DNA of 22,045 bases from JAZNBI01 sp045586995 (lineage in GTDB: Bacteria; Bacillota; Clostridia; Oscillospirales; CAG-272): NCBI GenBank assembly GCA_045586995.1, contig JAZNBI010000094.1:1-22045 (forward strand), given 5' to 3'. The notes beneath the pieces were generated by a model that had not been told where the DNA came from, ran no database searches, and saw nothing but the letters and a program-made list of their open reading frames with translations. Each line of letters begins with the position of its first letter. Position 1 is the first letter of the stretch. Both the position numbers and the translations under genes were made by a program. Of this stretch, positions 5,283 through 12,195 are shown piece after piece.

Positions 5283-5418
5283 TTTCTTTTTCACCTCTTT
5301 TCATATCTTCAAAAATTTTTATTGCTTCCTCTGTCTTTTGGACTTCCTTTTTGAGTTTCAAAAGTTTCTTGTTATAAAACTTCAAAACCTCGTCAATATA
5401 CAAAGATAAATTTTGCAT
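5269..5418 (-). CDS. 49-aa coiled-coil protein 1
   Basis: MQNLSLYIDEVLKFYNKKLL followed by KLKKEVQKTEEAIKIFEDMK: a charged amphipathic helix, likely coiled coil. ATG at 5418 is preceded by GGGAG at good spacing. It is the first gene after the TGTGCA repeat region and overlaps the next small gene by 14 bp. Function unknown; the pair looks like small structural or adaptor proteins of the element. Confidence 0.6.
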   Translation of the reverse strand: MQNLSLYIDEVLKFYNKKLLKLKKEVQKTEEAIKIFEDMKRGEKENGRL

Positions 5419-5440
5419 TTTTTCTCCCTTTTTCGCTGTC

Positions 5441-5523
5441 TGTGCAAAATGTGCATTTTTTATGTAAAGTATCTCTATTTGATATAATAGAGTAGTTCAC
5501 ATATTTTTTGCACAAATTGCACA
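5441..5523. repeat. Inverted tandem TGTGCA boxes around an AT-rich palindrome
   Basis: TGTGCAAAATGTGCA (5441-5455) faces TGCACAAATTGCACA (5509-5523). Each is a direct pair of TGTGCA 9 bp apart, and the two are inverted. Between them lies the palindrome CTCTATT/AATAGAG (5473-5492), which holds a TATAAT. The site is in the 112-bp gap right after the primase-helicase gene: an operator/promoter for the small genes or a replication initiation site. Confidence 0.6.
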
Positions 5524-5530
5524 TTTACAG

Positions 5531-7918
5531 TTAATCATAATAAATTCGGTCATATTTACGGCTTGAATACGAATAATAAGGCGGTCTTTCCTCGATTTCG
5601 TCCTGAATAAGAACATAATCTTTTATAACATTGCGGACGGTAGCACCGTGTATTGTTCCGCTCGGTGCAAATATGTTCTTGCCCCTTAATTCATCAAAGA
5701 AATTGCCTTTATTTTCAACACCAAAACCATTATTTGAACACCATTCTTTATACTTGATATAAACATCAAGGGCTTTTGTGTTCGTGCCTGCCTGCTGTTC
5801 CAAACATTCCGCTATAAAATTACCGATTTTGTCGCTGTTCGTCCTGTATTCATCGGTGGCGGTGGTAACTGCCTGCGGTGGCTTTGCTCCGTCTTTATAA
5901 TAGAGTTTCAAGCCCTCAATACACCAATTAAGAATTCCGCTCAAATTTTCTGCTTTTATCAACTTGTTTTTAAGGTTTTTGTCCTGTTCGTGAGGCTCAA
6001 AATGCCGGTCAAAAGTGATTACATTTATACGCCCACTTGTAAACAGGGTATCGTCTGTAATAAGCGGTAAAAAGTTAGTGTTTATAAACAACTTAAAGCG
6101 TGGTATAAACTCAAATTCTCGCTCGTGCAAGTGCCGTGCGGTAATACTATCACGCCCCAAAAGGTTTTTGAGTAAGCCTACATCAAAAATCATTCTTTTA
6201 GGTGGCTCGGAAGCGTTCAGAAAACGGCAACCGTCAAGCCGTGCAATATCTCCGCTCGCTTGTCTGCTGTCCTTGTTTTGCTTTTGTGCAAGTGTTTGAG
6301 GTTGCATACTCATTCCGTAGCCTGCCGTATTACCCAACATATAAAGCATTGTTTCAATGAGTGTAGATTTGCCGTTTCTCGTAGTTGCACCGTACAAAAT
6401 AAAGCAAGTTTCAAGATTAGTGTCAGCGGTCAGCGAATACCCTAAAATCTTTTGTAAGTATTCCGTTTTGTCGGTATCTCCCTGCATAACCTCTTTTATA
6501 AACTTTTCCCATTCTTCTGATTTTGCGGACGGCTCATATATAACATTGCTGATTTTTGAAAGTAAATCATCTGAATTATGAGGCGTAAAATCAAAAGTTT
6601 TCAAGTTCAAAGTACCGTTTTGACAGTTAAATAAATCAAGGTTTTTGTCAAAGTCTGATTGCGTTACAAAGTGAATATCCCTGCTGTCCTTTACCATTGT
6701 TTCACGGAAACGGAGCTGTCCTAACTTTGAAACATAATCAATGTAGTTTTGTTTCTGTTTTTCATCTTCAATGGTAGTAGCATAAATAAGCAAACCGTCA
6801 GCAAGTTCCTTTGCCTTGTTCAGAGTCCGCATACTGCCCTCGTCCCTCGTCCATACTTTACCGTTATAAAAATACCATTCTTTAGCGGTGGCGTTGTATC
6901 TGCAAGTGTCTTCGAACACTTCTGCAAATAATGCTCCAAAACCTTTGTCATCAAGGGAAAATTTGCGGTAAGCGTCCAACTCTATGAGTTTTGATACTAT
7001 GCCCTCATTAGCCTTTATTTTGGCTTTTATGCCGTATTCTCTCTTGCTTGGTCTTGTTATACCTGACAACTCATAAAGGCGGTCTATTGCCCCTTTTAAG
7101 TCCGTATTTTCGACCGCCATTATGTAGTCAATAACACTACCGCCAACATTACCACTTGCACCGAAACAGTTAAAAGTTTTAGTATCGTGATAATAAACAA
7201 GGTCCTTTCTATGTCTGCATATTTCGCACCGCTCAAACATTGCACATTTTGAGTTATTAAAAACCGTTTTGCCGTTCCGCTGTTGCAGATAACCGAAAAA
7301 GTCAAAATCTTCTTTCAGGCGGTCAAGTTCTTCATTGCCTGTTTTGACTTGTTTCTGTTGCTGTGGCTCTTGCAGTTTCAAAACATTTTCAATGTCGATT
7401 GTAGCGGATAAATCGCATATAACTACATCTTTATTTGTGCCGTAAAATATGCGGTCTGCATTAGTACAGGAAGTATCACTCTGCGGAAAGAGTTTTACAA
7501 GTGTTTGCGCAATTACTGCCCTTAACGCCTGATTTGTTACAGTTTCATTCATTACAAAACAAAGTCTGTATTTTTCCTTTTGCTCCGAATGTGAAAAACT
7601 ATAATAATAAAATGCAGGCGGTAAATTGTATCTGTTGCAGATTTCAAGTGCATTTACAACGGATAAAACAGGCTTGTCCGATTTGTCATTATCAATATCA
7701 ACCATAAAAAGCCGTTGTTCTTTCCAATTTTCAGCCTTGCACCCTTTACCGTCCATTACTGCAGGGCTAATACTGTACCCTCTCTGAATGTATTTTATAA
7801 GCGTTTCAAGGTCTATGTCTTTGATTGTATTTGCACCCTGTAAGCGTGGCTTTATAATTGAAATATGTTCTTTTGGCTTTTCCGTGTAGCCTTTTGTATC
7901 AATGTGTATTTTTAGCAA
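5531..7918 (-). CDS. Primase-helicase of the integrative element (AEP + CHC2-like zinc finger + D5/P4-type helicase)
   Basis: A 795-aa replication protein. Residues about 60-170 look like an archaeo-eukaryotic-type primase domain: MVDIDND gives D74-x-D76, then YSFSHSEQKEKYRLCF, and ADRIFYGT near 154-161. A zinc-binding segment follows with C225, C231, C234, H236 and C251, then GGSVIDY-type text as in CHC2 primases. The C-terminal half is a D5_N/P4-family superfamily III helicase: Walker A GATTRNGKST near 507-517, acidic motif near RLDGCRFLNASEPP, and sensor-like FKLFINTNFLP. Such proteins unwind an origin and prime synthesis, as does alpha of satellite phage P4. The start is TTG at 7918 behind GGTGGTGAT, overlapping the preceding gene by 7 bp. 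Length and motifs look complete. Confidence 0.88.
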   Translation of the reverse strand: MLKIHIDTKGYTEKPKEHISIIKPRLQGANTIKDIDLETLIKYIQRGYSISPAVMDGKGCKAENWKEQRLFMVDIDNDKSDKPVLSVVNALEICNRYNLPPAFYYYSFSHSEQKEKYRLCFVMNETVTNQALRAVIAQTLVKLFPQSDTSCTNADRIFYGTNKDVVICDLSATIDIENVLKLQEPQQQKQVKTGNEELDRLKEDFDFFGYLQQRNGKTVFNNSKCAMFERCEICRHRKDLVYYHDTKTFNCFGASGNVGGSVIDYIMAVENTDLKGAIDRLYELSGITRPSKREYGIKAKIKANEGIVSKLIELDAYRKFSLDDKGFGALFAEVFEDTCRYNATAKEWYFYNGKVWTRDEGSMRTLNKAKELADGLLIYATTIEDEKQKQNYIDYVSKLGQLRFRETMVKDSRDIHFVTQSDFDKNLDLFNCQNGTLNLKTFDFTPHNSDDLLSKISNVIYEPSAKSEEWEKFIKEVMQGDTDKTEYLQKILGYSLTADTNLETCFILYGATTRNGKSTLIETMLYMLGNTAGYGMSMQPQTLAQKQNKDSRQASGDIARLDGCRFLNASEPPKRMIFDVGLLKNLLGRDSITARHLHEREFEFIPRFKLFINTNFLPLITDDTLFTSGRINVITFDRHFEPHEQDKNLKNKLIKAENLSGILNWCIEGLKLYYKDGAKPPQAVTTATDEYRTNSDKIGNFIAECLEQQAGTNTKALDVYIKYKEWCSNNGFGVENKGNFFDELRGKNIFAPSGTIHGATVRNVIKDYVLIQDEIEERPPYYSYSSRKYDRIYYD

Positions 7919-8217
7919 TTATCACCACCACCGTTTTTTAGATATTCAACAGCAGGCTTCATAGCCCTTTGCATATCTTTTATTCTGCCCTGCATTTGTC
8001 GGACGAATTGCTCAATATCTCGGTCATCAGCAGGCAACCAAAAACCGCTTTGAGTATTACTACAAATAAGTGTCCCTTGTTTGCGTAGTGCATTTACTGT
8101 GATTGTCACATCTCGCTCATTCCAACCTAAATATTTAGCAAGTTGTTTTGCCGTGATTGCGTTTTCCTCTCCGACAGATAAATAATCTGTGAGTTTTAGC
8201 GGTTTATTTCTTCTCAT
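7912..8217 (-). CDS. Winged-helix DNA-binding protein of the element
   Basis: A 101-aa protein. Residues about 12-60 (VGEENAITAKQLAKYLGWN, then ERDVTITVNALRKQG and a GFWLP wing) form a winged helix-turn-helix like those of phage replication-control proteins. The rest is a basic helix. ATG at 8217 overlaps the upstream stop (ATGA) and follows GGCGGTG. It sits directly before the primase gene and overlaps it. Likely role: regulation or loading at the origin; this is inferred. Confidence 0.65.
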   Translation of the reverse strand: MRRNKPLKLTDYLSVGEENAITAKQLAKYLGWNERDVTITVNALRKQGTLICSNTQSGFWLPADDRDIEQFVRQMQGRIKDMQRAMKPAVEYLKNGGGDNC

Positions 8218-8405
8218 TCTTTCACCGCCTTTTTGCTTTCCTCTGTCAGCTGTTCAAGTAAAAGAGGATAGTTTATCAGGCATTTTTTACCACACATAAT
8301 ATGCGGAATTTTGCCCTGTTTCTGCATTAGTCTTAATGCGTGTTCAGATAAGATATTTGTTTTTGCTACTTCTCTAATAGTCATAAATTGAGGCATTTCA
8401 CACAT
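8214..8405 (-). CDS. AlpA/excisionase-like helix-turn-helix protein
   Basis: A 63-aa protein: MTIREVAKTNILSEHALRLM, then QGKIPHIMCGKKCLINYPLL. This matches the small MerR-like HTH_17 fold of excisionases and AlpA regulators, with the recognition helix near residues 15-26 and a wing near GKKCLI. I chose ATG 8405 because GAGGTG lies six bases upstream; an upstream in-frame ATG lacks such a site. It overlaps the preceding gene by 8 bp. Likely roles are excision with the integrase at the far end of the element or control of the divergent promoters. Confidence 0.7.
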   Translation of the reverse strand: MCEMPQFMTIREVAKTNILSEHALRLMQKQGKIPHIMCGKKCLINYPLLLEQLTEESKKAVKE

Positions 8406-8583
8406 TGCGTTCACCTCGCAAAAGTTTATCAATAGCAGATGAAACAAGCTCTTTTCTGTCCTTGTTCATTTCTTCCCTTAACCACCTGCAAAGAGTGGCT
8501 TCAGATATGCCGATTTCTCGTGCAACTTCATAATGACAAAGACGATTTTGTTTTATTTTCATTCTAATTTCTAAATTATACAT
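8398..8583 (-). CDS. Small helix-turn-helix regulator
   Basis: A 61-aa protein: MYNLEIRMKIKQNRLCHYEV, then AREIGISEATLCRWLREEM, a clear helix-turn-helix followed by a short basic helix. This type, 'regulatory HTH without XRE partner domain', is common at the head of integrative-element operons in Clostridia. The ATG at 8583 is used because AAAGGA sits nine bases upstream; an ATG at 8601 overlaps that ribosome site. As first leftward gene opposite the zinc-finger/integrase genes, it is a good candidate for the element's switch protein. Confidence 0.7.
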   Translation of the reverse strand: MYNLEIRMKIKQNRLCHYEVAREIGISEATLCRWLREEMNKDRKELVSSAIDKLLRGERNV

Positions 8584-8635
8584 TCTTTTTGTTCCTTTCA
8601 TAGAATTAAAGGTTGTGCACTTCCTTTGTAACTTT

Positions 8636-8641
8636 ATTATA
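8636..8641 (-). promoter_or_regulatory. -10 box of the leftward operon
   Basis: TATAAT on the minus strand upstream of the HTH gene. No good -35 is seen at 16-18 bp (TTGACA on that strand lies 24 bp away), so activation or an extended promoter is possible. Confidence 0.45.
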
Positions 8642-8658
8642 AATGATGATGATAACTA

Positions 8659-8687
8659 TTGACATTGTCAAAATGTTGTGATACAAT
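8659..8687 (+). promoter_or_regulatory. Rightward promoter with an operator-like palindrome
   Basis: TTGACA (8659-8664), a 17-bp spacer and TACAAT (8682-8687). The -35 lies in TTGAC-ATT-GTCAA (8659-8671), a perfect inverted repeat that could be the operator for one of the small HTH proteins. It drives the zinc-finger protein and integrase. Confidence 0.75.
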
Positions 8688-8723
8688 ATATGATGAAAGG
8701 AAACATTTTTAAGGAGTGATATA

Positions 8724-9590
8724 TTGAAGCACAGATTTTTTGCCTGCTACTACTCAAATTCTTCAAAAGTAGATATAATCTTACGTATTGGTTTTGAAAA
8801 CTATGAAGAGATGAGCGAAAGTGCAAAAAAGGCATTTGAAAACAAAGAAATTACTTTTCCGTTTTATATCAACACTAAATCAACTTATAACTATCAAAAT
8901 TTAGTTGGTGATTTATTGTTACACGAAAATTTTTATTTTTCTGAATTGTTTGAAGCAGTATCTAACAAAATCCTTTTTTCGCAACAACTTTACTTTACAA
9001 AACAAGATTGTACAAATTATGTTTTGAGGGATAGTTTTACAAAGAATTATTTTGAAATATTTGCAAGTAATCGTCTATTAAATTTATATCGCAAAGTGGC
9101 AAAATCAATAGATGTTTCCACACAATCATTGAAAATAGAACATCTAAACATTGACGATAATAAATCTGACTTTATTTTTTATTATGAGAGCGATAATATT
9201 AGAGATATTGTTTTTTCATCAATTCACTTTGCATTAGAAAACGGATATAAATTTTCTCAATGCTCGCATTGTCGGCGTTGGTTTTTCAAGGAAGGAAGCA
9301 GAGCAGGAAGCAATAAAAAATACTGCAATCGAAAAAGCACTTTTAACGGATACGAACATTTGCCCTGTGAGCAAGCTGTGAGAAATATCAATCAAGAATT
9401 ACAAAGGGAAAAGAAAAGAATATATAATTCAATGGTAAGGGAGCATTTGAGTACAGAGCAATTTGTTTATGACTTTTTAGACGAATGTGCAGAGTATATG
9501 ACAAAAATCAAAAAATGTGCTTCGGTGCAAAATTTATCTGATTATTGGAGTTTCTTAAAAAAGTATAAGGACGGTGTAAATAATGGCTAA
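8724..9590 (+). CDS. Zinc-finger protein coupled to the integrase (DUF6076-like?)
   Basis: A 288-aa protein. The first 175 residues are mixed alpha/beta without recognised motifs (MKHRFFACYYSNSSKVDIIL...). The C-terminal third holds a zinc-binding pattern: C180-x2-C183 in FSQCSHCRRWFF, then YC201 and PC215EQAV, followed by basic and amphipathic helices (LQREKKRIYNSMV). Proteins of similar length and finger precede integrases in other clostridial elements; I associate them with DUF6076, but only tentatively. TTG at 8724 follows AAGGAG. The gene overlaps the integrase start by 8 bp, so the two are cotranslated. A role in integration/excision or in target or helper recognition is plausible. Confidence 0.6.
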   Translation: MKHRFFACYYSNSSKVDIILRIGFENYEEMSESAKKAFENKEITFPFYINTKSTYNYQNLVGDLLLHENFYFSELFEAVSNKILFSQQLYFTKQDCTNYVLRDSFTKNYFEIFASNRLLNLYRKVAKSIDVSTQSLKIEHLNIDDNKSDFIFYYESDNIRDIVFSSIHFALENGYKFSQCSHCRRWFFKEGSRAGSNKKYCNRKSTFNGYEHLPCEQAVRNINQELQREKKRIYNSMVREHLSTEQFVYDFLDECAEYMTKIKKCASVQNLSDYWSFLKKYKDGVNNG

Positions 9591-10773
9591 TATTCAAGAA
9601 AGACGAAACAAAGACGGCAAACTGATTTCATATTCAATTCGTGTTCATCGTGGGCGTGGAGCGGACGGAAAACAACTCAAACCATATACAACCACCTTTG
9701 ATGTATTACCTACTTGGAAAGAAGAAACAGCACGCAAAAAAGCGGAAGCATTTGCAAGCGTATTTGAAAAGGAATGCAGGGACGGAATAAAAACAGATAA
9801 CCGCCAAAGATTTGACGGCTATTGTGATTATGTTATCGGCTTAAAAGAACAAAGAGGCGTTAAACATTCAACGATTGTCAGATACAAGGAATTGACTACA
9901 AGAATATATCCTGTTATCGGTCATATAAAACTCTGTGATTTGCGTGTAGACCATTTGAACGATTTATATACATCTTTGTCTGCTGACGGCTTAAATAAAA
10001 AAACAGGCGGTAAATTATCGACTAAAACTATAATCGAACATCACCGTCTGATTTCAACTGTATTGGAACAGGCTTTCAAGGAAAGACTTGTTATATTTAA
10101 TGTATCAAGACAAGCGGAATTGCCTCGAATGGAAAAGAAAGATGTAAACTATTTTCAACCGGAGCAGATAGAGGCTATCAGAAACGCCCTTGAAAATGAG
10201 CAACCAAAATGGAAAATGCTCGTACATCTGTTATTGATAACAGGTGCAAGGCGTGGGGAAATTCTCGGTCTTAAATGGGATAAAGTAGATTTTGACAAAA
10301 ACCGCATATACATTTGCAACAGCATTTTATATTCATCTGACAGAGGCATATATGAAGATACGCCTAAAACAGAAAAGTCAAAAAGATTTGTTACATTACC
10401 GATAGAAACAATGAACGAATTGAAAGCATATAAACAATATCAAGCACAGGAATTTTTGAGAAATGGTATTCCGTTTAATTTTAGCGGTTTTGTATTCTCG
10501 CAGATTGACGGAACGGCTATGCACCCTGACAGCGTTACAGATTACTTGAAAAAGTTTTCAAAGAAATATAATCTGCCTCACATCAACGCTCACGCATTCC
10601 GTCATACTATGGCAAGTCTTTTATATTTCAATGGAGTTGACAGCGTTTCCATTTCTAAAAGATTAGGTCACGCACAGGTTAGTACAACCGCAAATATATA
10701 TGCTCACATCATAGAAGAAGCAGACCAAAGAAACGCAGATATTTTATCTGACATTTTCCTAAAAAAAGCGTGA
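9583..10773 (+). CDS. int: Tyrosine-family site-specific integrase
   Basis: A 396-aa integrase of the phage/ICE type. Residues about 1-60 form the arm-binding N-domain (YSIRVHRGRGADGK...). Residues about 75-170 form the SAM-like core-binding domain (KEQRGVKHSTIVRYKEL). The catalytic domain shows R223 in TGARRGE, H337 and R340 in HAFRH, H363 in LGHAQ and the nucleophile Y373 in NIYAH. All catalytic residues are present and length is normal, so it looks active. It inserts the element into the 3' part of the initiator tRNA gene; the attachment repeat begins 102 bp after its stop. It overlaps the zinc-finger gene by 8 bp. Confidence 0.95.
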   Translation: MANIQERRNKDGKLISYSIRVHRGRGADGKQLKPYTTTFDVLPTWKEETARKKAEAFASVFEKECRDGIKTDNRQRFDGYCDYVIGLKEQRGVKHSTIVRYKELTTRIYPVIGHIKLCDLRVDHLNDLYTSLSADGLNKKTGGKLSTKTIIEHHRLISTVLEQAFKERLVIFNVSRQAELPRMEKKDVNYFQPEQIEAIRNALENEQPKWKMLVHLLLITGARRGEILGLKWDKVDFDKNRIYICNSILYSSDRGIYEDTPKTEKSKRFVTLPIETMNELKAYKQYQAQEFLRNGIPFNFSGFVFSQIDGTAMHPDSVTDYLKKFSKKYNLPHINAHAFRHTMASLLYFNGVDSVSISKRLGHAQVSTTANIYAHIIEEADQRNADILSDIFLKKA

Positions 10774-10785
10774 TTTTTTATATCG

Positions 10786-10808
10786 AGTTGAATTATTGTT
10801 GAATTATT
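10786..10808. repeat. Right-end arm-type repeat
   Basis: AGTTGAATTATTGTTGAATT at 10786-10805 is identical to 4131-4150 near the left end, and sits between the integrase stop and the attachment site. Probably an integrase arm site. Confidence 0.55.
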
Positions 10809-10830
10809 GGCATAATGTGAATAAAAAAAG

Positions 10831-10872
10831 AAAACCTTGTATCTGCCGAAAATGGCTTAAATACAAGGTTTT
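10831..10872. terminator. Terminator carried by the element for the rebuilt tRNA and integrase transcripts
   Basis: AAAACCTTGTAT (10831-10842) pairs perfectly with ATACAAGGTTTT (10861-10872). On the minus strand it is followed by CTTTTTTT, directly downstream of the rebuilt tRNA-fMet. On the plus strand it closes the integrase transcript. Confidence 0.8.
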
Positions 10873-10874
10873 TC

Positions 10875-10921
10875 TTGGTTGCGGAGGTGGGATTTGAACC
10901 TCACGACCTCCGGGTTATGAG
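10875..10921. repeat. Right attachment site within the intact tRNA-fMet gene
   Basis: A perfect 47-bp copy of 3966-4012. Here the sequence continues into the tRNA 5' half, so integration rebuilt a complete tRNA. Confidence 0.95.
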
Positions 10922-10953
10922 CCCGACGAGCTGCCAGACTGCTCTACTCCGCG
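10876..10953 (-). tRNA. Initiator tRNA-fMet (anticodon CAU)
   Basis: The acceptor strand CGCGGAG pairs with CTCCGC, leaving an unpaired C1-A72, and CCA is encoded. The anticodon stem has the three G-C pairs GGG/CCC around CTCATAA. Both are hallmarks of bacterial initiator tRNA. D arm GAGC/GCTC is present. The T stem is GTG-A-GG against CCCAC: one extra A bulges, so the gene is 78 nt, one more than usual. The extra base is also in the left attachment copy, so it is not a random read error. Insertion point of the integrative element. Confidence 0.9.
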
Positions 10954-10978
10954 ATATTTAACTGCAGCACCTGCTGCT

Positions 10979-11067
10979 TGGTGCCGGAAACGGGAATCGA
11001 ACCCGTACGATACTCACGTATCACGGGATTTTAAGTCCCGGGCGTCTGCCTGTTCCGCCATTCCGGC
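10979..11067 (-). tRNA. tRNA-Leu (anticodon UAA)
   Basis: An 89-nt class II tRNA with a long variable arm, anticodon loop CTTAAAA (UAA), T loop GGTTCGATTCC, acceptor GCCGGAA/TTCCGGC and encoded CCA. It lies 25 bp upstream of tRNA-fMet in the same transcript. Confidence 0.95.
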
Positions 11068-11112
11068 GAATTGAGAACACAGATAAGGCAACTTAGCTGC
11101 TTTCTAAAGGAT

Positions 11113-11141
11113 ATTATATCACAGTTGTCTTTGTTTGTCAA
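11113..11141 (-). promoter_or_regulatory. Promoter of the tRNA-Leu/tRNA-fMet operon
   Basis: On the minus strand TTGACA (11141-11136), a 17-bp spacer and TATAAT (11118-11113): a consensus promoter, as expected for stable RNA. Confidence 0.9.
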
Positions 11142-11191
11142 TACCCTAAAATTCATTTGTCGCTCTTAAAAACGTTTATTTCAAAAAATTA

Positions 11192-11220
11192 TTGACATTA
11201 CATAACTTTTTTTGTATACT
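11192..11220 (+). promoter_or_regulatory. Promoter of the unknown gene and recG
   Basis: TTGACA (11192-11197), a 17-bp spacer and TATACT (11215-11220). Confidence 0.85.
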
Positions 11221-11255
11221 GAACTTGTATATTCATTTTGTCAGGGGGGATAAAA

Positions 11256-12179
11256 ATGCTTTTTCGCGATTTTGCCGACACATTTTATGATATGCCCCTA
11301 TCCCCCTCATTATTCACAAAAATCAACTTTTTTGTGTTTGACCGTTGCGGAAGCATCATAGCTTCGCAAACATCTCAGAAAAAAGCCGAAACACCCGCGC
11401 TTTTCTTCTCGCTTATCGAAGAAAGCGACCTTCCTTTTCTGCTTAACGCGCTCGAAAGCGGAACCACTCTGCCGATAGCTCTTAAGGTTCGTACGCGCGG
11501 CTTTGCTCTCGTATATACCCACACGAATATCTCGTCGAATCTTTGCATGGCTATCTCTATTGACGAGGATGACGTTCAATTTGTCCTGTCGCTGAAAAGT
11601 CTTTTCTTCGGCACGGTTATTCTCTCGCCCTATGTCGATTCGCTCGCTTTGCCCGCTGCCCCGAACAATGACGGGCTGTATCACTATAAAGCCCTCGGCT
11701 CATATCTGTGCGACGCGTTCGGCATTTCCCAAAATCATCTTAACATAAGCGTAGCGGAAAGCTCTTTGCGGCTTCGCCAAAAGATTCAAGTGCTCGCGGC
11801 TATCTCAAAAAGCGATATCGGTATTGAGCTGCCAAGCGAACGATCTCTTGGCGCGATAACCGAATTTATAAACACCGATATGTTTTCGCTTCGGCTTTTC
11901 TGCGTGCTGCTTTTTATGAAGCAATGCAATATAAAGTCAAAATGCACCATATCCTTCAATATCGATATGGGTGACCTATACGTCAACATAAACGCCACAG
12001 CGCACAATGAAGCGGCGATGCGCTTTTTCAAGCTGTTGACGGCTGCGTATCCGAACAGCGCGGATATTTTCGATATCAATATCGCATCTGACCATATTGA
12101 TATAGTTTTTTGCGTATCCAACAAGGAGCTTGAATATATGAAATTTCTCGCCCGGAGATTTCTCAACGACAAATTTTAA
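11256..12179 (+). CDS. Conserved-looking protein of unknown function upstream of recG
   Basis: A 307-aa protein without recognised domain or signal peptide. I chose the ATG at 11256 because AGGGGGG lies directly upstream; an in-frame TTG at 11238 would overlap that site. The first 150 residues alternate short hydrophobic strands and polar turns (INFFVFDRCGSIIASQ, ALKVRTRGFALVYTH). The middle is helical (ESSLRLRQKIQVLAAIS). The end has beta strands and a helix (DIVFCVSNKELEYMKFLARR). The outline recalls histidine-kinase-like regulatory proteins with a decayed C-terminal ATPase part, but no H, N or G boxes are visible, so this is only a guess. Seventeen bases separate it from recG, and both likely share the promoter. 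Confidence 0.6.
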   Translation: MLFRDFADTFYDMPLSPSLFTKINFFVFDRCGSIIASQTSQKKAETPALFFSLIEESDLPFLLNALESGTTLPIALKVRTRGFALVYTHTNISSNLCMAISIDEDDVQFVLSLKSLFFGTVILSPYVDSLALPAAPNNDGLYHYKALGSYLCDAFGISQNHLNISVAESSLRLRQKIQVLAAISKSDIGIELPSERSLGAITEFINTDMFSLRLFCVLLFMKQCNIKSKCTISFNIDMGDLYVNINATAHNEAAMRFFKLLTAAYPNSADIFDINIASDHIDIVFCVSNKELEYMKFLARRFLNDKF

Positions 12180-12195
12180 AGAAAGGAGCTTTACA

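Larger units (their letters stand above)
3966..10921. mobile_element. 6.9-kb integrative element in the initiator tRNA gene
   Basis: Bounded by 47-bp direct repeats of the tRNA-fMet 3' part, with the tyrosine integrase next to the right repeat and the intact tRNA rebuilt there. Unit length is 6909 bp counting one repeat. Gene order from a central divergent promoter is: rightward, zinc-finger protein and integrase; leftward, HTH protein, AlpA-like protein, winged-helix protein, primase-helicase, two 49-aa coiled-coil proteins, lipoprotein, acidic protein. No relaxase, conjugation, terminase or capsid gene is visible. It resembles phage satellites or small integrative plasmids that replicate by a P4-like primase-helicase and rely on a helper for transfer. 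Base composition is more AT-rich than the recG-ddl-prmC side. Confidence 0.9.

Noticed and set aside
5531..7918. Relaxase or plasmid Rep function for the large element protein
   Set aside because: No HUH or rolling-circle motifs; the motifs fit a primase-helicase.
3966..10921. Complete prophage
   Set aside because: Too short, and no structural, packaging or lysis gene is visible.
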